A DNA stretch of 45,425 nt, from NCBI GenBank assembly GCA_902763685.1, contig CACWTF010000018.1, positions 1-45,425 of the forward strand, in the 5' to 3' direction. The DNA comes from a methanogenic archaeon. GTDB taxonomy: Archaea; Thermoplasmatota; Thermoplasmata; Methanomassiliicoccales; Methanomethylophilaceae. A program made the position numbers and the translations under genes. The first letter of the stretch is position 1. Each line of letters opens with the position of its first letter. The notes under the pieces were generated by a model. It was not told the origin of the DNA. It did not search any database and saw only the letters and a program-made list of their open reading frames with translations. Positions 16,130 to 24,191 of this stretch are shown one piece after another.

Positions 16130-16474
16130 ATGGCAGGAGAGATGACTGAATTCGACATCAAGAGGGGATTCTACGCGAAAATCGAAGGCGACAATCTCGG
16201 TAAGCTGATGGAATCCGTCTTCGGGAACGTCACCAAAGAGGGCGATTCTTTCGTGTCCTCCTACGGTGCCATGGCAAGGATCGAGGCCAAGGTCCTTTCA
16301 AAGACCCAGATGGGACTTTTGACCGTCAATGTCGACGATGTGAAATCCCTCACCGACGATCAGATCCTCGCCTCCAAGAGGATGCTCAACAAGTTCCTCG
16401 AGGAGTCCACCGGTTTCACCGCCAAGCAGCGTATGGACCGTGCCAAGGCCAAGGCCAAGAAAGGCGAGCTCTGA
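16130..16474 (+). CDS. DUF5611-like small archaeal protein
   Basis: A 114-residue protein of alternating strands and helices (FDIKRGFYAKIEG, FVSSYGAMARIEAKV, GLLTVNVDD) with a Lys-rich tail (STGFTAKQRMDRAKAKAKK). From memory it resembles DUF5611, known from Thermoplasma and relatives; function unknown. It starts 5 nt after the radical SAM gene's stop, with GTGAG across that stop as ribosome site, so it is in the RaSEA operon and may assist tRNA modification (inference). Confidence 0.6.
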   Translation: MAGEMTEFDIKRGFYAKIEGDNLGKLMESVFGNVTKEGDSFVSSYGAMARIEAKVLSKTQMGLLTVNVDDVKSLTDDQILASKRMLNKFLEESTGFTAKQRMDRAKAKAKKGEL

Positions 16475-16752
16475 GCCTGCCGAAGGCCGGACCAAACCCC
16501 TTCCCATTTTTTCCCTTATTATTATAGGAGACGCGTGAGCAGTCTTTATATATAACCTGCCCATACCACGGTTTAGATTGGACATACTCTATGTCCGACC
16601 AGACACATCGGGCAATGCATCGCAACCCACGATCGCCACCAGCCTTCGGGCGTTTTGGCGGCGAACAAGGTGTCACGGTCGGTTCATGAAGGCGTTCGTC
16701 TGAAAATATAGCGCGAGGTTAGCGAAGAGACCCTCGCAGGTATGTGTAAAAT
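16475..16752 (+). promoter_or_regulatory. Leader region of the ribosomal protein operon with a structured RNA domain
   Basis: A 278-bp gene-free stretch. A TATA box (TTTATATATA, 16545-16554) predicts a transcript from about 16575. Hairpin 1: GGACATA-CTC-TATGTCC, 16580-16596. A larger domain follows: stems 16595-16600/16677-16682 (CCGACC/GGTCGG) and 16602-16606/16670-16674 (GACAC/GTGTC) enclose hairpins, including CGCCA/TGGCG (16634-16638/16656-16660) capped by GCC-UUCG-GGC. Hairpin 1 and the closing stem share bases 16595-16596, so they are mutually exclusive at that point. A second TATA-like AAAATATA (16703-16710) and a GCGAGG/CCTCGC hairpin (16713-16718/16732-16737) precede uL3. A 32-codon frame (16591-16689) lies across the domain. 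It could be an autoregulatory leader, a separate small RNA, or a leader peptide gene. Confidence 0.5.
16545..16554 (+). promoter_or_regulatory. Distal TATA box of the ribosomal protein operon
   Basis: TTTATATATA, the strongest TATA-like sequence in the gap; transcript start expected ~16575. Confidence 0.6.
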
Positions 16753-17748
16753 ATGCCGCAAAGAAGACGCCCAAAGAAGGGATCCAGGGCATTCGGCCCT
16801 AGGAAGAGAGCAAAATCGCAGACGCCCAGGTTAGACTCCTGGCCCGAGATCAGCGGAGCCCCTAAGATTCAGGGATTCGCCGGATACAAGGCAGGAATGA
16901 CCCACGCGTTTGTCGTTGACAAGAACGCAAAGAGCACCACCTCCGGCATGGAAGTCCAGACTCCCGTGACCGTTGTCGAGGTACCCCCCATGAAGATCGC
17001 TGCTGTCAGGTTCTACGAGCAGCAGATCGACGGACTCAAGACCGCCGGTGAGGTATGGGCAGCAGACGTTGACCCCATGCTTGACCGCAGGGTCAACATC
17101 CCCAAGAGGGGAGAGCCCGACTTCTCCAGGTTCGACAATCTCGACGTCGAGGACGTCCGCGTCCTCGCCTACACCCAGCCCAAGCTCATCAGCGGTGTAC
17201 CCAAGAAGGTACCCGACCTCATGGAGCTCAGGATCGGTGGAGGTGTGATGAAAGAGAGGATCGAGTACGCCAAGGGCATCCTCGGAAAAGAGGTCACCAT
17301 CACCGACTTCGCAGCCGAGGGAGCCATCATCGACGTCATCGCCATCACCAAAGGTAAGGGATTCCAGGGAGCCACCAAGAGGTGGGGAATCAAGCTGCTG
17401 TCCCACAGGAACAGCAAGCACCGCCGCGGAATCGGTAACCTTGGTCCTAAGAGGCCTGGATACGTAAGGTCCACCGTACCTCTTCCCGGACAGATGGGAT
17501 ACCACCAGAGGACTGAGCTCAACAAGAAGATCATCAAAGTCGGAACCGACGGCAAGGAAGTAAGCCCCAAGGGCGGATTCAACAACTACGGAGAGGTCAG
17601 GAACACCTACGTTCTCGTGAAAGGCTCCGTACCCGGACCCACCAAGAGGCTCATCAGATTCAGGGACGGAACCAGGGTCTCTGCAAAGATGGACACCAGT
17701 GCAGCCGAGGTCACCTATGTTTCGACCGAATCCAAGCAGGGAGCATGA
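16753..17748 (+). CDS. rpl3: Ribosomal protein uL3
   Basis: A 331-residue archaeal uL3, first gene of the operon. The N-terminus RRPKKGSRAFGPRKRAKS is the archaeal/eukaryotic form, and the central HRRGIGNLGPKRPGYVRST loop reaches the peptidyl transferase centre. Normal length for archaea. Preceded by a structured leader; only a weak AGGT lies before the start, so translation may depend on the leader or on the proximal promoter giving a short leader. Confidence 0.97.
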   Translation: MPQRRRPKKGSRAFGPRKRAKSQTPRLDSWPEISGAPKIQGFAGYKAGMTHAFVVDKNAKSTTSGMEVQTPVTVVEVPPMKIAAVRFYEQQIDGLKTAGEVWAADVDPMLDRRVNIPKRGEPDFSRFDNLDVEDVRVLAYTQPKLISGVPKKVPDLMELRIGGGVMKERIEYAKGILGKEVTITDFAAEGAIIDVIAITKGKGFQGATKRWGIKLLSHRNSKHRRGIGNLGPKRPGYVRSTVPLPGQMGYHQRTELNKKIIKVGTDGKEVSPKGGFNNYGEVRNTYVLVKGSVPGPTKRLIRFRDGTRVSAKMDTSAAEVTYVSTESKQGA

Positions 17749-17753
17749 TTTGA

Positions 17754-18530
17754 ATGACCACAACCAACGTTTATTCTGTTAAAGGTGAGGTTTCCGGTAC
17801 CATCGAGGTTCCCGCAGCATTCAACACCGCTTACAGGCCCGACATCATCAAGAAGGCCATTCTCGCAGCCGCAGCCAACAGCAGGCAGGCATACGGACCC
17901 AACCCTAGGTCCGGTATGAGGCACTCTGTCAGCACCTGGGGAAAAGGACGCGGAGTTGCACGCGTACAGCGTCTCCACGACGGAAGGAAAGCAACCCAGT
18001 CCCCCAACAACGTCTCCGGTAGGAGGGCACACCCCCCGAAAGTCGAGAAGATCTGGGACCAGAAGGTCAACAAGAAAGAGCTCAAGATCGCCCGCCTCTC
18101 CGCACTCGCCGCAACCGCATGTGCAGACTGCGTCAAGGCCCGCGGACACAAGTTCGACGACAACGTGACCTTCCCCATCGTAGTTGACGACGCATTCAAC
18201 GACGTCAAGACCACCGCAGAGGTCGAGGCATTCTTCGACGCAATCGGAATCGGATACGATATCGAGCGTGCCAAGGACGGAACCAAGATCCGCGCCGGTA
18301 AGGGAAAGATGAGGAACAGGAAGTACAGGACCCCTGTATCTGTTCTTATAGTAATATCTGATAAAGACAGGGCCGCAGCCGTATTCAAGGGCGCCAACAA
18401 CCTGCCCGGTGTCGAGGTCGAGGAGATCAGCACACTGAACACCAGCCTGCTCGCTCCCGGAGGAGACGCAGGAAGGCTCACTGTCTACACCAAATCCGCC
18501 ATCGCAAAGATCGGAGAGTGGACCGAATGA
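17754..18530 (+). CDS. rpl4: Ribosomal protein uL4
   Basis: A 258-residue uL4. The long tunnel loop carries GMRHSVSTWGKGRGVARVQ and the Arg-rich GRRAHPPKVEK. It starts 5 nt after uL3. In bacteria L4 represses its own operon by binding the leader; whether this archaeal copy does so with the structured region upstream of uL3 is open. Confidence 0.97.
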   Translation: MTTTNVYSVKGEVSGTIEVPAAFNTAYRPDIIKKAILAAAANSRQAYGPNPRSGMRHSVSTWGKGRGVARVQRLHDGRKATQSPNNVSGRRAHPPKVEKIWDQKVNKKELKIARLSALAATACADCVKARGHKFDDNVTFPIVVDDAFNDVKTTAEVEAFFDAIGIGYDIERAKDGTKIRAGKGKMRNRKYRTPVSVLIVISDKDRAAAVFKGANNLPGVEVEEISTLNTSLLAPGGDAGRLTVYTKSAIAKIGEWTE

Positions 18531-18808
18531 AGCAGAGTGACATTCTCGTAAGGCCGTACGTCACTGAGAAGGCTCTTAACCTCATGGGCGGAACCGCTGC
18601 TCAGGGATACAAGGACGGCAACAAGATTGAGTTCATCGTCAACAGGGACGCTGACAAGGCAGACATCAAGGCCGCCTTCGAAGAGCGCTTCGAAGTCAAG
18701 GTCGAGTGTGTCTGGACCAGAATCCAGAAAGACGGCAAACACGCCATCATCAAGCTCGCAGAGGGCTACTCTGCAGAAGATGTCGGTATGAGGGTCGGAG
18801 TATTCTGA
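18527..18808 (+). CDS. rpl23: Ribosomal protein uL23
   Basis: A 93-residue uL23, located at the tunnel exit and part of the SRP/translocon docking site. Starts MKQSDILVRPYVTEKA, typical for the family. ATG 18527 overlaps the uL4 stop (ATGA); the in-frame GTG nine bases earlier is rejected. Confidence 0.97.
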   Translation: MKQSDILVRPYVTEKALNLMGGTAAQGYKDGNKIEFIVNRDADKADIKAAFEERFEVKVECVWTRIQKDGKHAIIKLAEGYSAEDVGMRVGVF

Positions 18809-18817
18809 GGTGAAAAT

Positions 18818-19513
18818 ATGGGAAAAAGATTAATACCGCAGAGGAGGGCCCGCGGAGGCTCTCACTACCGCTCTCCCTCCCACAGGCACGTGGATGACAT
18901 CAGGATCCCCCACTACGAAGCACAGGGAACCATCAAGGACCTGATCCAGGCCCCCGGAAGGACCTGTCCTCTCGCAGTCATCGACTTCGAGGGAAAGAAG
19001 AGCTACCAGCTCGCAGTAGAGGGTACCAGGGTCGGTCAGAAGATCGATCTCGGCGGAACCGAGGTCAGGGTAGGAAACATCCTCGCCCTCGCCAACATCC
19101 CCGAGGGAACCCTTGTGAACAACGTCGAGGGACAGCCCGGAGACGGAGGAAAGTTCGTGAAGACCGCAGGAGCCTCTGCACTCGTAGTAAGCAGGGGTAA
19201 GGTCGTCGTCCTCAACATGCCCTCCGGAGAACTCAAGGAGTTCAACCCCGCATGCCGCGCCGCAATCGGTGTCGTCGCAGGCGGAGGAAGGATCGACAAA
19301 CCTCTCGGAAAGGCAGGAAAGAACTTCCACACCCTGAGGTCCAGGTCCGTCGCAAACAAGAAGACCAAAGGAGTTGCAATGAACGCAGTCGACCACCCCA
19401 ATGGAGGAGGAAGCCACCCGCACGTCGGAGGCCCCAACTGCCATGGAAGGAACGCACCTCCGGGACAGAAAGCCGGATTCATTGCGCCTAAGAAGAAAGT
19501 TAAGAGGAAGTGA
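18818..19513 (+). CDS. rpl2: Ribosomal protein uL2
   Basis: A 231-residue archaeal uL2, needed for subunit joining and peptidyl transfer. The catalytic-region loop with His (AVDHPNGGGSHPHVGGPN) is present near residue 195. TGAGGTGAAAAT before the ATG combines the uL23 stop with a GGTGA ribosome site. Confidence 0.97.
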   Translation: MGKRLIPQRRARGGSHYRSPSHRHVDDIRIPHYEAQGTIKDLIQAPGRTCPLAVIDFEGKKSYQLAVEGTRVGQKIDLGGTEVRVGNILALANIPEGTLVNNVEGQPGDGGKFVKTAGASALVVSRGKVVVLNMPSGELKEFNPACRAAIGVVAGGGRIDKPLGKAGKNFHTLRSRSVANKKTKGVAMNAVDHPNGGGSHPHVGGPNCHGRNAPPGQKAGFIAPKKKVKRK

Positions 19514-19518
19514 GCTCA

Positions 19519-19980
19519 ATGGCAAAGAAAATCATGGGATCCGCAAAAGCTTCCAGGAGAAAATCCAGGAAGAAGGCATCCGCAATTCAGGCTAGGAGAA
19601 AGAAGGAGTTCATGTTCCGTGGATACAACATGGAGCAGCTCCGTGCCATGCCTTTCGATGAAGTCCTCGAGCTTCTGCCTTCCAGGTCTAGGAGGACCTA
19701 CCTCCGCGGCCTGAACTACGAGCAGCAGCTCGTCTTCGACAAACTGAACGGTGAGTGCGATGAGGTCGTCAGGACCCACCGCAGGGACCTCCCCATCCTC
19801 CCCCAGTTCGTCGGAAAGACCGTCGCAATCTACAATGGAAAGGAGTTCGTCGAGGTCGAGCTCAAACCCGAGATGATCGGATGCTTCCTCGGCGAGTTCG
19901 TACAGAACAGGAAGGCCCCCGAGCACTCCGGACCCGGAGTCGGTGCTACCAGGTCTTCGAAGTTCATGCCGCTCAAGTGA
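19519..19980 (+). CDS. rps19: Ribosomal protein uS19
   Basis: A 153-residue uS19 of the head of the small subunit. Contains RTHRRDLPILPQFVGKTVAIYNG and the C-terminal GATRSSKF. The N-terminal extension of about 45 basic residues is typical of archaea and eukaryotes. ATG 19519 is used, with GTGAG over the uL2 stop as ribosome site; a GTG at 19510 is rejected. Confidence 0.96.
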   Translation: MAKKIMGSAKASRRKSRKKASAIQARRKKEFMFRGYNMEQLRAMPFDEVLELLPSRSRRTYLRGLNYEQQLVFDKLNGECDEVVRTHRRDLPILPQFVGKTVAIYNGKEFVEVELKPEMIGCFLGEFVQNRKAPEHSGPGVGATRSSKFMPLK

Positions 19981-19991
19981 GGTGAAGGAAT

Positions 19992-20444
19992 ATGACTAAC
20001 AAAGGATACACCACTGTTTCAGACCCCGACACCTCCGCGAAGGCACTGATCAGGGAACAGCCCATCTCCCCCAAGTTCGCACGCGAAGTCGCATGCGCAG
20101 TCAGGGGAATGACCGTCCCCCAGGCACAGGCCTTCCTCGAGAGCGTCATCGCAAAAGAGACCCCCGTCAAGCTCAGGAGATACAACAAGCGTGTCTCCCA
20201 CAAGCAGGGAGTCGGACCCGGAAGGTACCCCGTCAAGGTCTCCAAGGCAATCCTCGCAACCCTCAACAGCGCGGTTGCGAACGCCGACTACAAGGGACTT
20301 GACTCCGCGAGCATGGTCATCACGACCATCTCCACCTCCAGGGGCCAGGTCATTCCCGGTCACATGCCCAGGGCACAGGGACGTGCCACTGAGTGGAACC
20401 AGGACACCGTAAACATCGAGATCATCATCTCGGAGGTTGAGTGA
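19992..20444 (+). CDS. rpl22: Ribosomal protein uL22
   Basis: A 150-residue uL22, whose beta hairpin lines the exit tunnel. Shows SPKFAREVACAVRGMTV near the start and the GHMPRAQGRATEW tip motif. TGAGGTGAAGGAAT precedes the ATG. Confidence 0.96.
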   Translation: MTNKGYTTVSDPDTSAKALIREQPISPKFAREVACAVRGMTVPQAQAFLESVIAKETPVKLRRYNKRVSHKQGVGPGRYPVKVSKAILATLNSAVANADYKGLDSASMVITTISTSRGQVIPGHMPRAQGRATEWNQDTVNIEIIISEVE

Positions 20445-20445
20445 A

Positions 20446-21108
20446 ATGGCATCAGAGAGAAAGTTCGTCGCAGAGAACGTCCGCAGGGTCCTGCTCAAAG
20501 AGTACCTCATGAAAGAGGTCTCCCGTGCAGGATTCGGCGGTCTTGATGTTCAGAGGACCCCCCTGGGAACTCGTATCATCCTGACCACCGAGAGGCCCGG
20601 ACTCGTCATCGGACGCCGCGGTCAGACCATCAAGACCCTGACCACCGTCATCGAGGAGCGCTTCGGATTCGAGAACCCCCAGATCGAGGTTCAGGAAGTC
20701 GGAGACGTCTCCCTTAACGCACAGATTATGGCCGAGAAGCTTGCCTTCTCCCTCGAGAGGGGCTGGCACTTCCGCAGGGCCGGACACGCAACCCTCAGGA
20801 GGGTTATGGACGCCGGTGCCCGCGGATGCTACATCATCCTTGCAGGAAAGCTGAGCGGACAGAGGCACAGGACTGAGAAGTTCAAAGAGGGATCCATCAA
20901 ATACTGCGGAGACCCCAAACTCCAGTTCGTCGACCACGGATTCGCCGTCGCCACCCTCAAGATGGGAGTCATCGGTGTCACCGTCGAGATCATGCAGAGC
21001 GACGCAAAGCTCCCCGCAGAGATCAAGATCGCCGGCAAAGAGGAAGCCGCCCAGAAGCTCCCCGACCTCTTCAAGGTCGAGGCCTCTTCCCAGGTTAAGG
21101 AGGAGTGA
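20446..21108 (+). CDS. rps3: Ribosomal protein uS3
   Basis: A 220-residue uS3 with the N-terminal KH type II domain (VIGRRGQTIKTL) at the mRNA entry channel and the C-terminal domain with a GCYIILAGKLSGQRHRTEKF block. ATG 20446 is used; the TTG at 20437 lies in uL22. GAGTGAA across the uL22 stop serves as ribosome site. Confidence 0.96.
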   Translation: MASERKFVAENVRRVLLKEYLMKEVSRAGFGGLDVQRTPLGTRIILTTERPGLVIGRRGQTIKTLTTVIEERFGFENPQIEVQEVGDVSLNAQIMAEKLAFSLERGWHFRRAGHATLRRVMDAGARGCYIILAGKLSGQRHRTEKFKEGSIKYCGDPKLQFVDHGFAVATLKMGVIGVTVEIMQSDAKLPAEIKIAGKEEAAQKLPDLFKVEASSQVKEE

Positions 21109-21110
21109 AG

Positions 21111-21314
21111 ATGGCAGCACTCAAAATCGCCGATATCAGGAACATGACCGCTGAGGAGCGCAACGAGAAGCTCAAAGAGCTTCGCAACGAGCTCATGCAC
21201 GAGAGGGGTGTCTCCGCTATGGGAGGCGCTCCCTCGAGCCCCGGAATCATCCGCTCCATCAGGACCAGCATCGCCCGCATTCTGACCGTACAGAAGGAGG
21301 AGGAGAAGCTCTGA
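21111..21314 (+). CDS. rpl29: Ribosomal protein uL29
   Basis: A 67-residue two-helix uL29 (ADIRNMTAEERNEKLKELRNEL) at the tunnel exit beside uL23. GGAGTGAAG over the uS3 stop is the ribosome site. The stop overlaps the aIF1 start as TGATG. Confidence 0.95.
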   Translation: MAALKIADIRNMTAEERNEKLKELRNELMHERGVSAMGGAPSSPGIIRSIRTSIARILTVQKEEEKL

Positions 21315-21613
21315 TGTCCGAGATCTGCCCTAAATGTGGACTGCCGAAAGAACTGTGCATGTGCGAGGAGATCGCACGTGAGCAGCAGAGCGTTAGGATC
21401 TCTATCGACAGCCGCAGATACGGAAAGACCGTAACCGTCATCGATGGTATCGACGGGAACGACATCGACATCGTCGACCTGGCAAAGACTCTTAAGAGCA
21501 GGTGTGCAGCCGGCGGTACTTGCAAGGACGGACGCATCGAACTCCAGGGAGATCACAAGAAGAAAGTGAAACTCGTCCTGGAAGAGATGGGATTCCGCAC
21601 CGAAGTAAGGTAA
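21314..21613 (+). CDS. Translation initiation factor aIF1 (SUI1 family)
   Basis: A 99-residue eIF1 orthologue that monitors start-codon pairing on the small subunit. N-terminal Cys motif CPKCGLPKELCMC is the zinc-binding form common in archaea; the SUI1 core includes RRYGKTVTVIDGID and CAAGGTCKDGRIELQGDH. Overlaps uL29 by one base (TGATG), a re-initiation arrangement. Its place between uL29 and Rpp29 is the usual archaeal order. Confidence 0.94.
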   Translation: MSEICPKCGLPKELCMCEEIAREQQSVRISIDSRRYGKTVTVIDGIDGNDIDIVDLAKTLKSRCAAGGTCKDGRIELQGDHKKKVKLVLEEMGFRTEVR

Positions 21614-21617
21614 TCAG

Positions 21618-21872
21618 ATGAACAAGAGCGATATCATGAGATCTGAACTCATTGGCCTCGACGTGCTTGTGCTGTCAGCGCCGTTCTCCGGGATTTCCGG
21701 CAGAGTGGTCGACGAAACAAAGAACACGTTCACCATTGCATCGGCCGGAACTGAGAGAATGGTCCCTAAGTCGGGGAATGAGTTCAGGTTCACGTATCAC
21801 AACGAGCAGATAGACATCGAAGGAAGCAAGATCCTTCACCGACCTGAAGACAGAATGAAGAAGGTTAGGTGA
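21618..21872 (+). CDS. rnp1: RNase P protein subunit Rpp29 (Pop4 family)
   Basis: An 84-residue Sm-like barrel protein of archaeal RNase P, which processes pre-tRNA 5' ends. Pattern: ELIGLDVLVLSAPFSGISGRVVDETKNTF and a C-terminal basic tail (read in two blocks). Sits 4 nt after aIF1. Slightly shorter than many archaeal Rpp29 but with the core intact. Confidence 0.92.
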   Translation: MNKSDIMRSELIGLDVLVLSAPFSGISGRVVDETKNTFTIASAGTERMVPKSGNEFRFTYHNEQIDIEGSKILHRPEDRMKKVR

Positions 21873-21879
21873 GAATACT

Positions 21880-22212
21880 ATGACAGCAAAAGTAAAGAAC
21901 ATCGGAATCGAGGTCGCAGCGCCCCAGGGCGAGTGCAACGACCCCAACTGTCCCTTCCACGGAGACCTCTCCGTCAGGGGACAGATCATCGATGGAGTAG
22001 TCGAGACCATCAAGATGAACAAGACCGTCATCGTAAAACGCGACTATCTCCAGTTTGTAAAGAAATACGAGAGGTACGAGAAGAGGACTTCCAGGTTCGC
22101 CGCTCACGCAGCACCCTGCCTCGGACTCAAGGCTGGCGACTCCGTCAAGATCATGGAGTGCAGGCCTATCTCCAAGACCGTAGCTTTCGCAGTTATCGAG
22201 AAGAAGGAGTGA
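21880..22212 (+). CDS. rps17: Ribosomal protein uS17
   Basis: A 110-residue archaeal uS17 with the N-terminal CNDPNCPFHGDLSVRG block and the OB-fold core (KTVIVKRDYLQFVKKYERYE). C-terminal part GDSVKIMECRPISKTVAF. AGGTGAGAATACT precedes the ATG. Confidence 0.96.
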   Translation: MTAKVKNIGIEVAAPQGECNDPNCPFHGDLSVRGQIIDGVVETIKMNKTVIVKRDYLQFVKKYERYEKRTSRFAAHAAPCLGLKAGDSVKIMECRPISKTVAFAVIEKKE

Positions 22213-22218
22213 GATCAG

Positions 22219-22617
22219 ATGAAGGGAATCGCAGGAACTCAGACCCGCGGACTCCAGCAGCAGTCCGAACTCACCGTCATCGACAACACCGGAGCAAAGG
22301 TAATCGAGATCATCACCGTCCCCGGATACCACGGAGTCGCCAGGAGGAGCCCCAAGGCCGCTCTCGGAGACATCGTCATCGCATCCGTGAAGAAGGGAAC
22401 CCCCGCAATGAGGAGGCAGATCGTCTTCGCAGTGATCGTTCGCCAGAGGCGTCCCTTCAGGCGCCCCGACGGAACCATGGTCTTCTTCGAGGACAACGCC
22501 GCAGTGCTCGTTACCGAGACCGGTGAGACCAAAGGAACCGACATCAAAGGCCCCGTTGCCAGGGAGGCTGCCGACAGGTGGCCCAGGATCGCAGCGACCG
22601 CCAGCACTATCGTTTGA
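22219..22617 (+). CDS. rpl14: Ribosomal protein uL14
   Basis: A 132-residue uL14 with LTVIDNTGAKVIEIITVPGY and the C-terminal GPVAREAADRWPRIAA block. Contacts aIF6 and the subunit interface in other archaea. GAGTGAGATCAG gives the ribosome site. Confidence 0.97.
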   Translation: MKGIAGTQTRGLQQQSELTVIDNTGAKVIEIITVPGYHGVARRSPKAALGDIVIASVKKGTPAMRRQIVFAVIVRQRRPFRRPDGTMVFFEDNAAVLVTETGETKGTDIKGPVAREAADRWPRIAATASTIV

Positions 22618-22627
22618 GGTGAATTGA

Positions 22628-23002
22628 ATGGTAAGCAGCAAAGCAAGGGTTCAGAGGAAAGCTCAGGCTAACGCCCCTGCCCACAAGAAGAGAAAGATGC
22701 TCTCCGCACACCTCAGCAAAGATCTTGCAGAGAAATACGGAAAACGCACCGCAAGGGTTTGCGCCGGTGACACCGTCGCCGTCCTTCGCGGAGAAGAGAA
22801 CGTCCGCGGAACCGAGGGAAAGGTCATCGAGGTCTTCACCAAGACCGGCCGTGTCTCCATCGAGGGCGTTACCATCAAACAGGCAGACGGAACTGCCGTG
22901 GCGCGTCCTATCCACGCGTCGAACCTCGTCATCACCAAACTGAATCTCGAGGATCCCCTCAGGGCTGAAGCCCTTGGAAAGAAGAAGGAGGCTGCAGAAT
23001 GA
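22628..23002 (+). CDS. rpl24: Ribosomal protein uL24
   Basis: A 124-residue uL24 with a KOW motif (GDTVAVLRGEENVRGTEGKV) and the archaeal N-terminus (SSKARVQRKAQANAPAHKK). TGAGGTGAATTGA links stop, ribosome site and ATG. Overlaps eS4 by ATGA. Confidence 0.96.
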   Translation: MVSSKARVQRKAQANAPAHKKRKMLSAHLSKDLAEKYGKRTARVCAGDTVAVLRGEENVRGTEGKVIEVFTKTGRVSIEGVTIKQADGTAVARPIHASNLVITKLNLEDPLRAEALGKKKEAAE

Positions 23003-23676
23003 GCGACCACATGAAGAGACTTGCCATGCCCAAGACATGGCCTATCCCCAAGAAGGTCCACCTCTGGGCAACCAAACAGTCCGCCGGAGCACACTCCGTC
23101 GAGAACTCCATGCCCGCCACCCTGGTCCTTAGGGATATGCTCAAAGTCTGTGACACCGCCAGCGAGGCAAAGAAGATCGTAGCCGCCCGTGACCTCATCG
23201 TCAACGGAAAGGCTGTAAAAGACGCAAAGACACCCATCGGAATCATGGATGTCGTCTCCATCCCCAAGATGGGAGTCAACTACCGTGTCCTCCTGACCAG
23301 CAAGGGAAAGATCGCATTCGTCCCCATCAGCGCAGACGATGCGAAATGGATCCTCTGCAGGATCGAGAACAAGACCAAAGTCGCCGGCGGAAAGATGCAG
23401 CTCAACCTGAGCGGCGGAAGGTACAGCACCGGAGACACCGTCAAGATCAACCTTGAGGACAACTCCATCATCGCTGACTACCCCCTCGCACAGGACGCAG
23501 TCGTGCTCGTCATCTCCGGACGCCACATCGGTGCCATCGAGACCGTCGAGAAGTACACCGTCGTCAACAGGCCTACCGAGAACATCGTCACCTTCAAGAG
23601 CAACGCCGAGACCGTCAAGGCGAACATCTTCGTCATCGGTACCGGCAAGTCCGAACTCCCGGAGGTATCTGAATGA
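22999..23676 (+). CDS. rps4e: Ribosomal protein eS4
   Basis: A 225-residue eS4, found only in archaea and eukaryotes. Starts MSDHMKRLAMPKTWPIPKK, with an S4-like RNA-binding region (~40-100) and a C-terminal KOW-type segment (~170-205). Overlaps uL24 and uL5 by ATGA on each side. Confidence 0.96.
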   Translation: MSDHMKRLAMPKTWPIPKKVHLWATKQSAGAHSVENSMPATLVLRDMLKVCDTASEAKKIVAARDLIVNGKAVKDAKTPIGIMDVVSIPKMGVNYRVLLTSKGKIAFVPISADDAKWILCRIENKTKVAGGKMQLNLSGGRYSTGDTVKINLEDNSIIADYPLAQDAVVLVISGRHIGAIETVEKYTVVNRPTENIVTFKSNAETVKANIFVIGTGKSELPEVSE

Positions 23677-24191
23677 GCGAGAACCCCATGAGGGCCCTCC
23701 GTGTGGAGAAGGTCACCGTCAACATCGGTGTCGGCGAAGCAGGAGAGAAACTCGTCAAGGCACAGAAGGTCCTCGAAATGGTCACCGGACAGAAATCCGT
23801 CCAGACCATCTCCAAGACCGTCAACAGGGACCTCGGAATCCGTGTCGGAATGCCCCTCGGATGCAAGGTCACCCTCAGGGGAGAGGCAGCCGAGGCCTTC
23901 CTGGTCAGGGCACTCTCCATCAGGGAGAACAAGGTCTACTCCTACTCCTTCGACAAAGAGGGAAACATGTCCTTCGGAATCTCCGATTACACCGACTTTG
24001 ACGGTATGAAATACGACCCTGAGATCGGAATCTTCGGAATGGATGTCAACGTCGTCATCCGCCGTGTCGGCGGATGCCGCGTCGAGAGGAGGGCCCTCCT
24101 CAGCAGGAGGATCCCCAAGGAGCACCGTGTACAGCGCGACGAAGCAATCGAATTCGTCAAGAACAAATTCAAAGTTGAGGTGGTTCAGTGA
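23673..24191 (+). CDS. rpl5: Ribosomal protein uL5
   Basis: A 172-residue uL5 that binds 5S rRNA in the central protuberance. [19 protein letters not shown] and [16 protein letters not shown] are diagnostic. The stop overlaps the GTG of uS14 (GTGA). Confidence 0.96.
   Translation: MSENPMRALRVEKVTVNIGVGEAGEKLVKAQKVLEMVTGQKSVQTISKTVNRDLGIRVGMPLGCKVTLRGEAAEAFLVRALSIRENKVYSYSFDKEGNMSFGISDYTDFDGMKYDPEIGIFGMDVNVVIRRVGGCRVERRALLSRRIPKEHRVQRDEAIEFVKNKFKVEVVQ

Noticed and set aside
16570-16690. SRP RNA, RNase P RNA or tRNA in the uL3 leader
   Set aside because: None of the conserved core motifs (SRP helix 8 loops, RNase P CR regions, TTCRA T-loop) are found.
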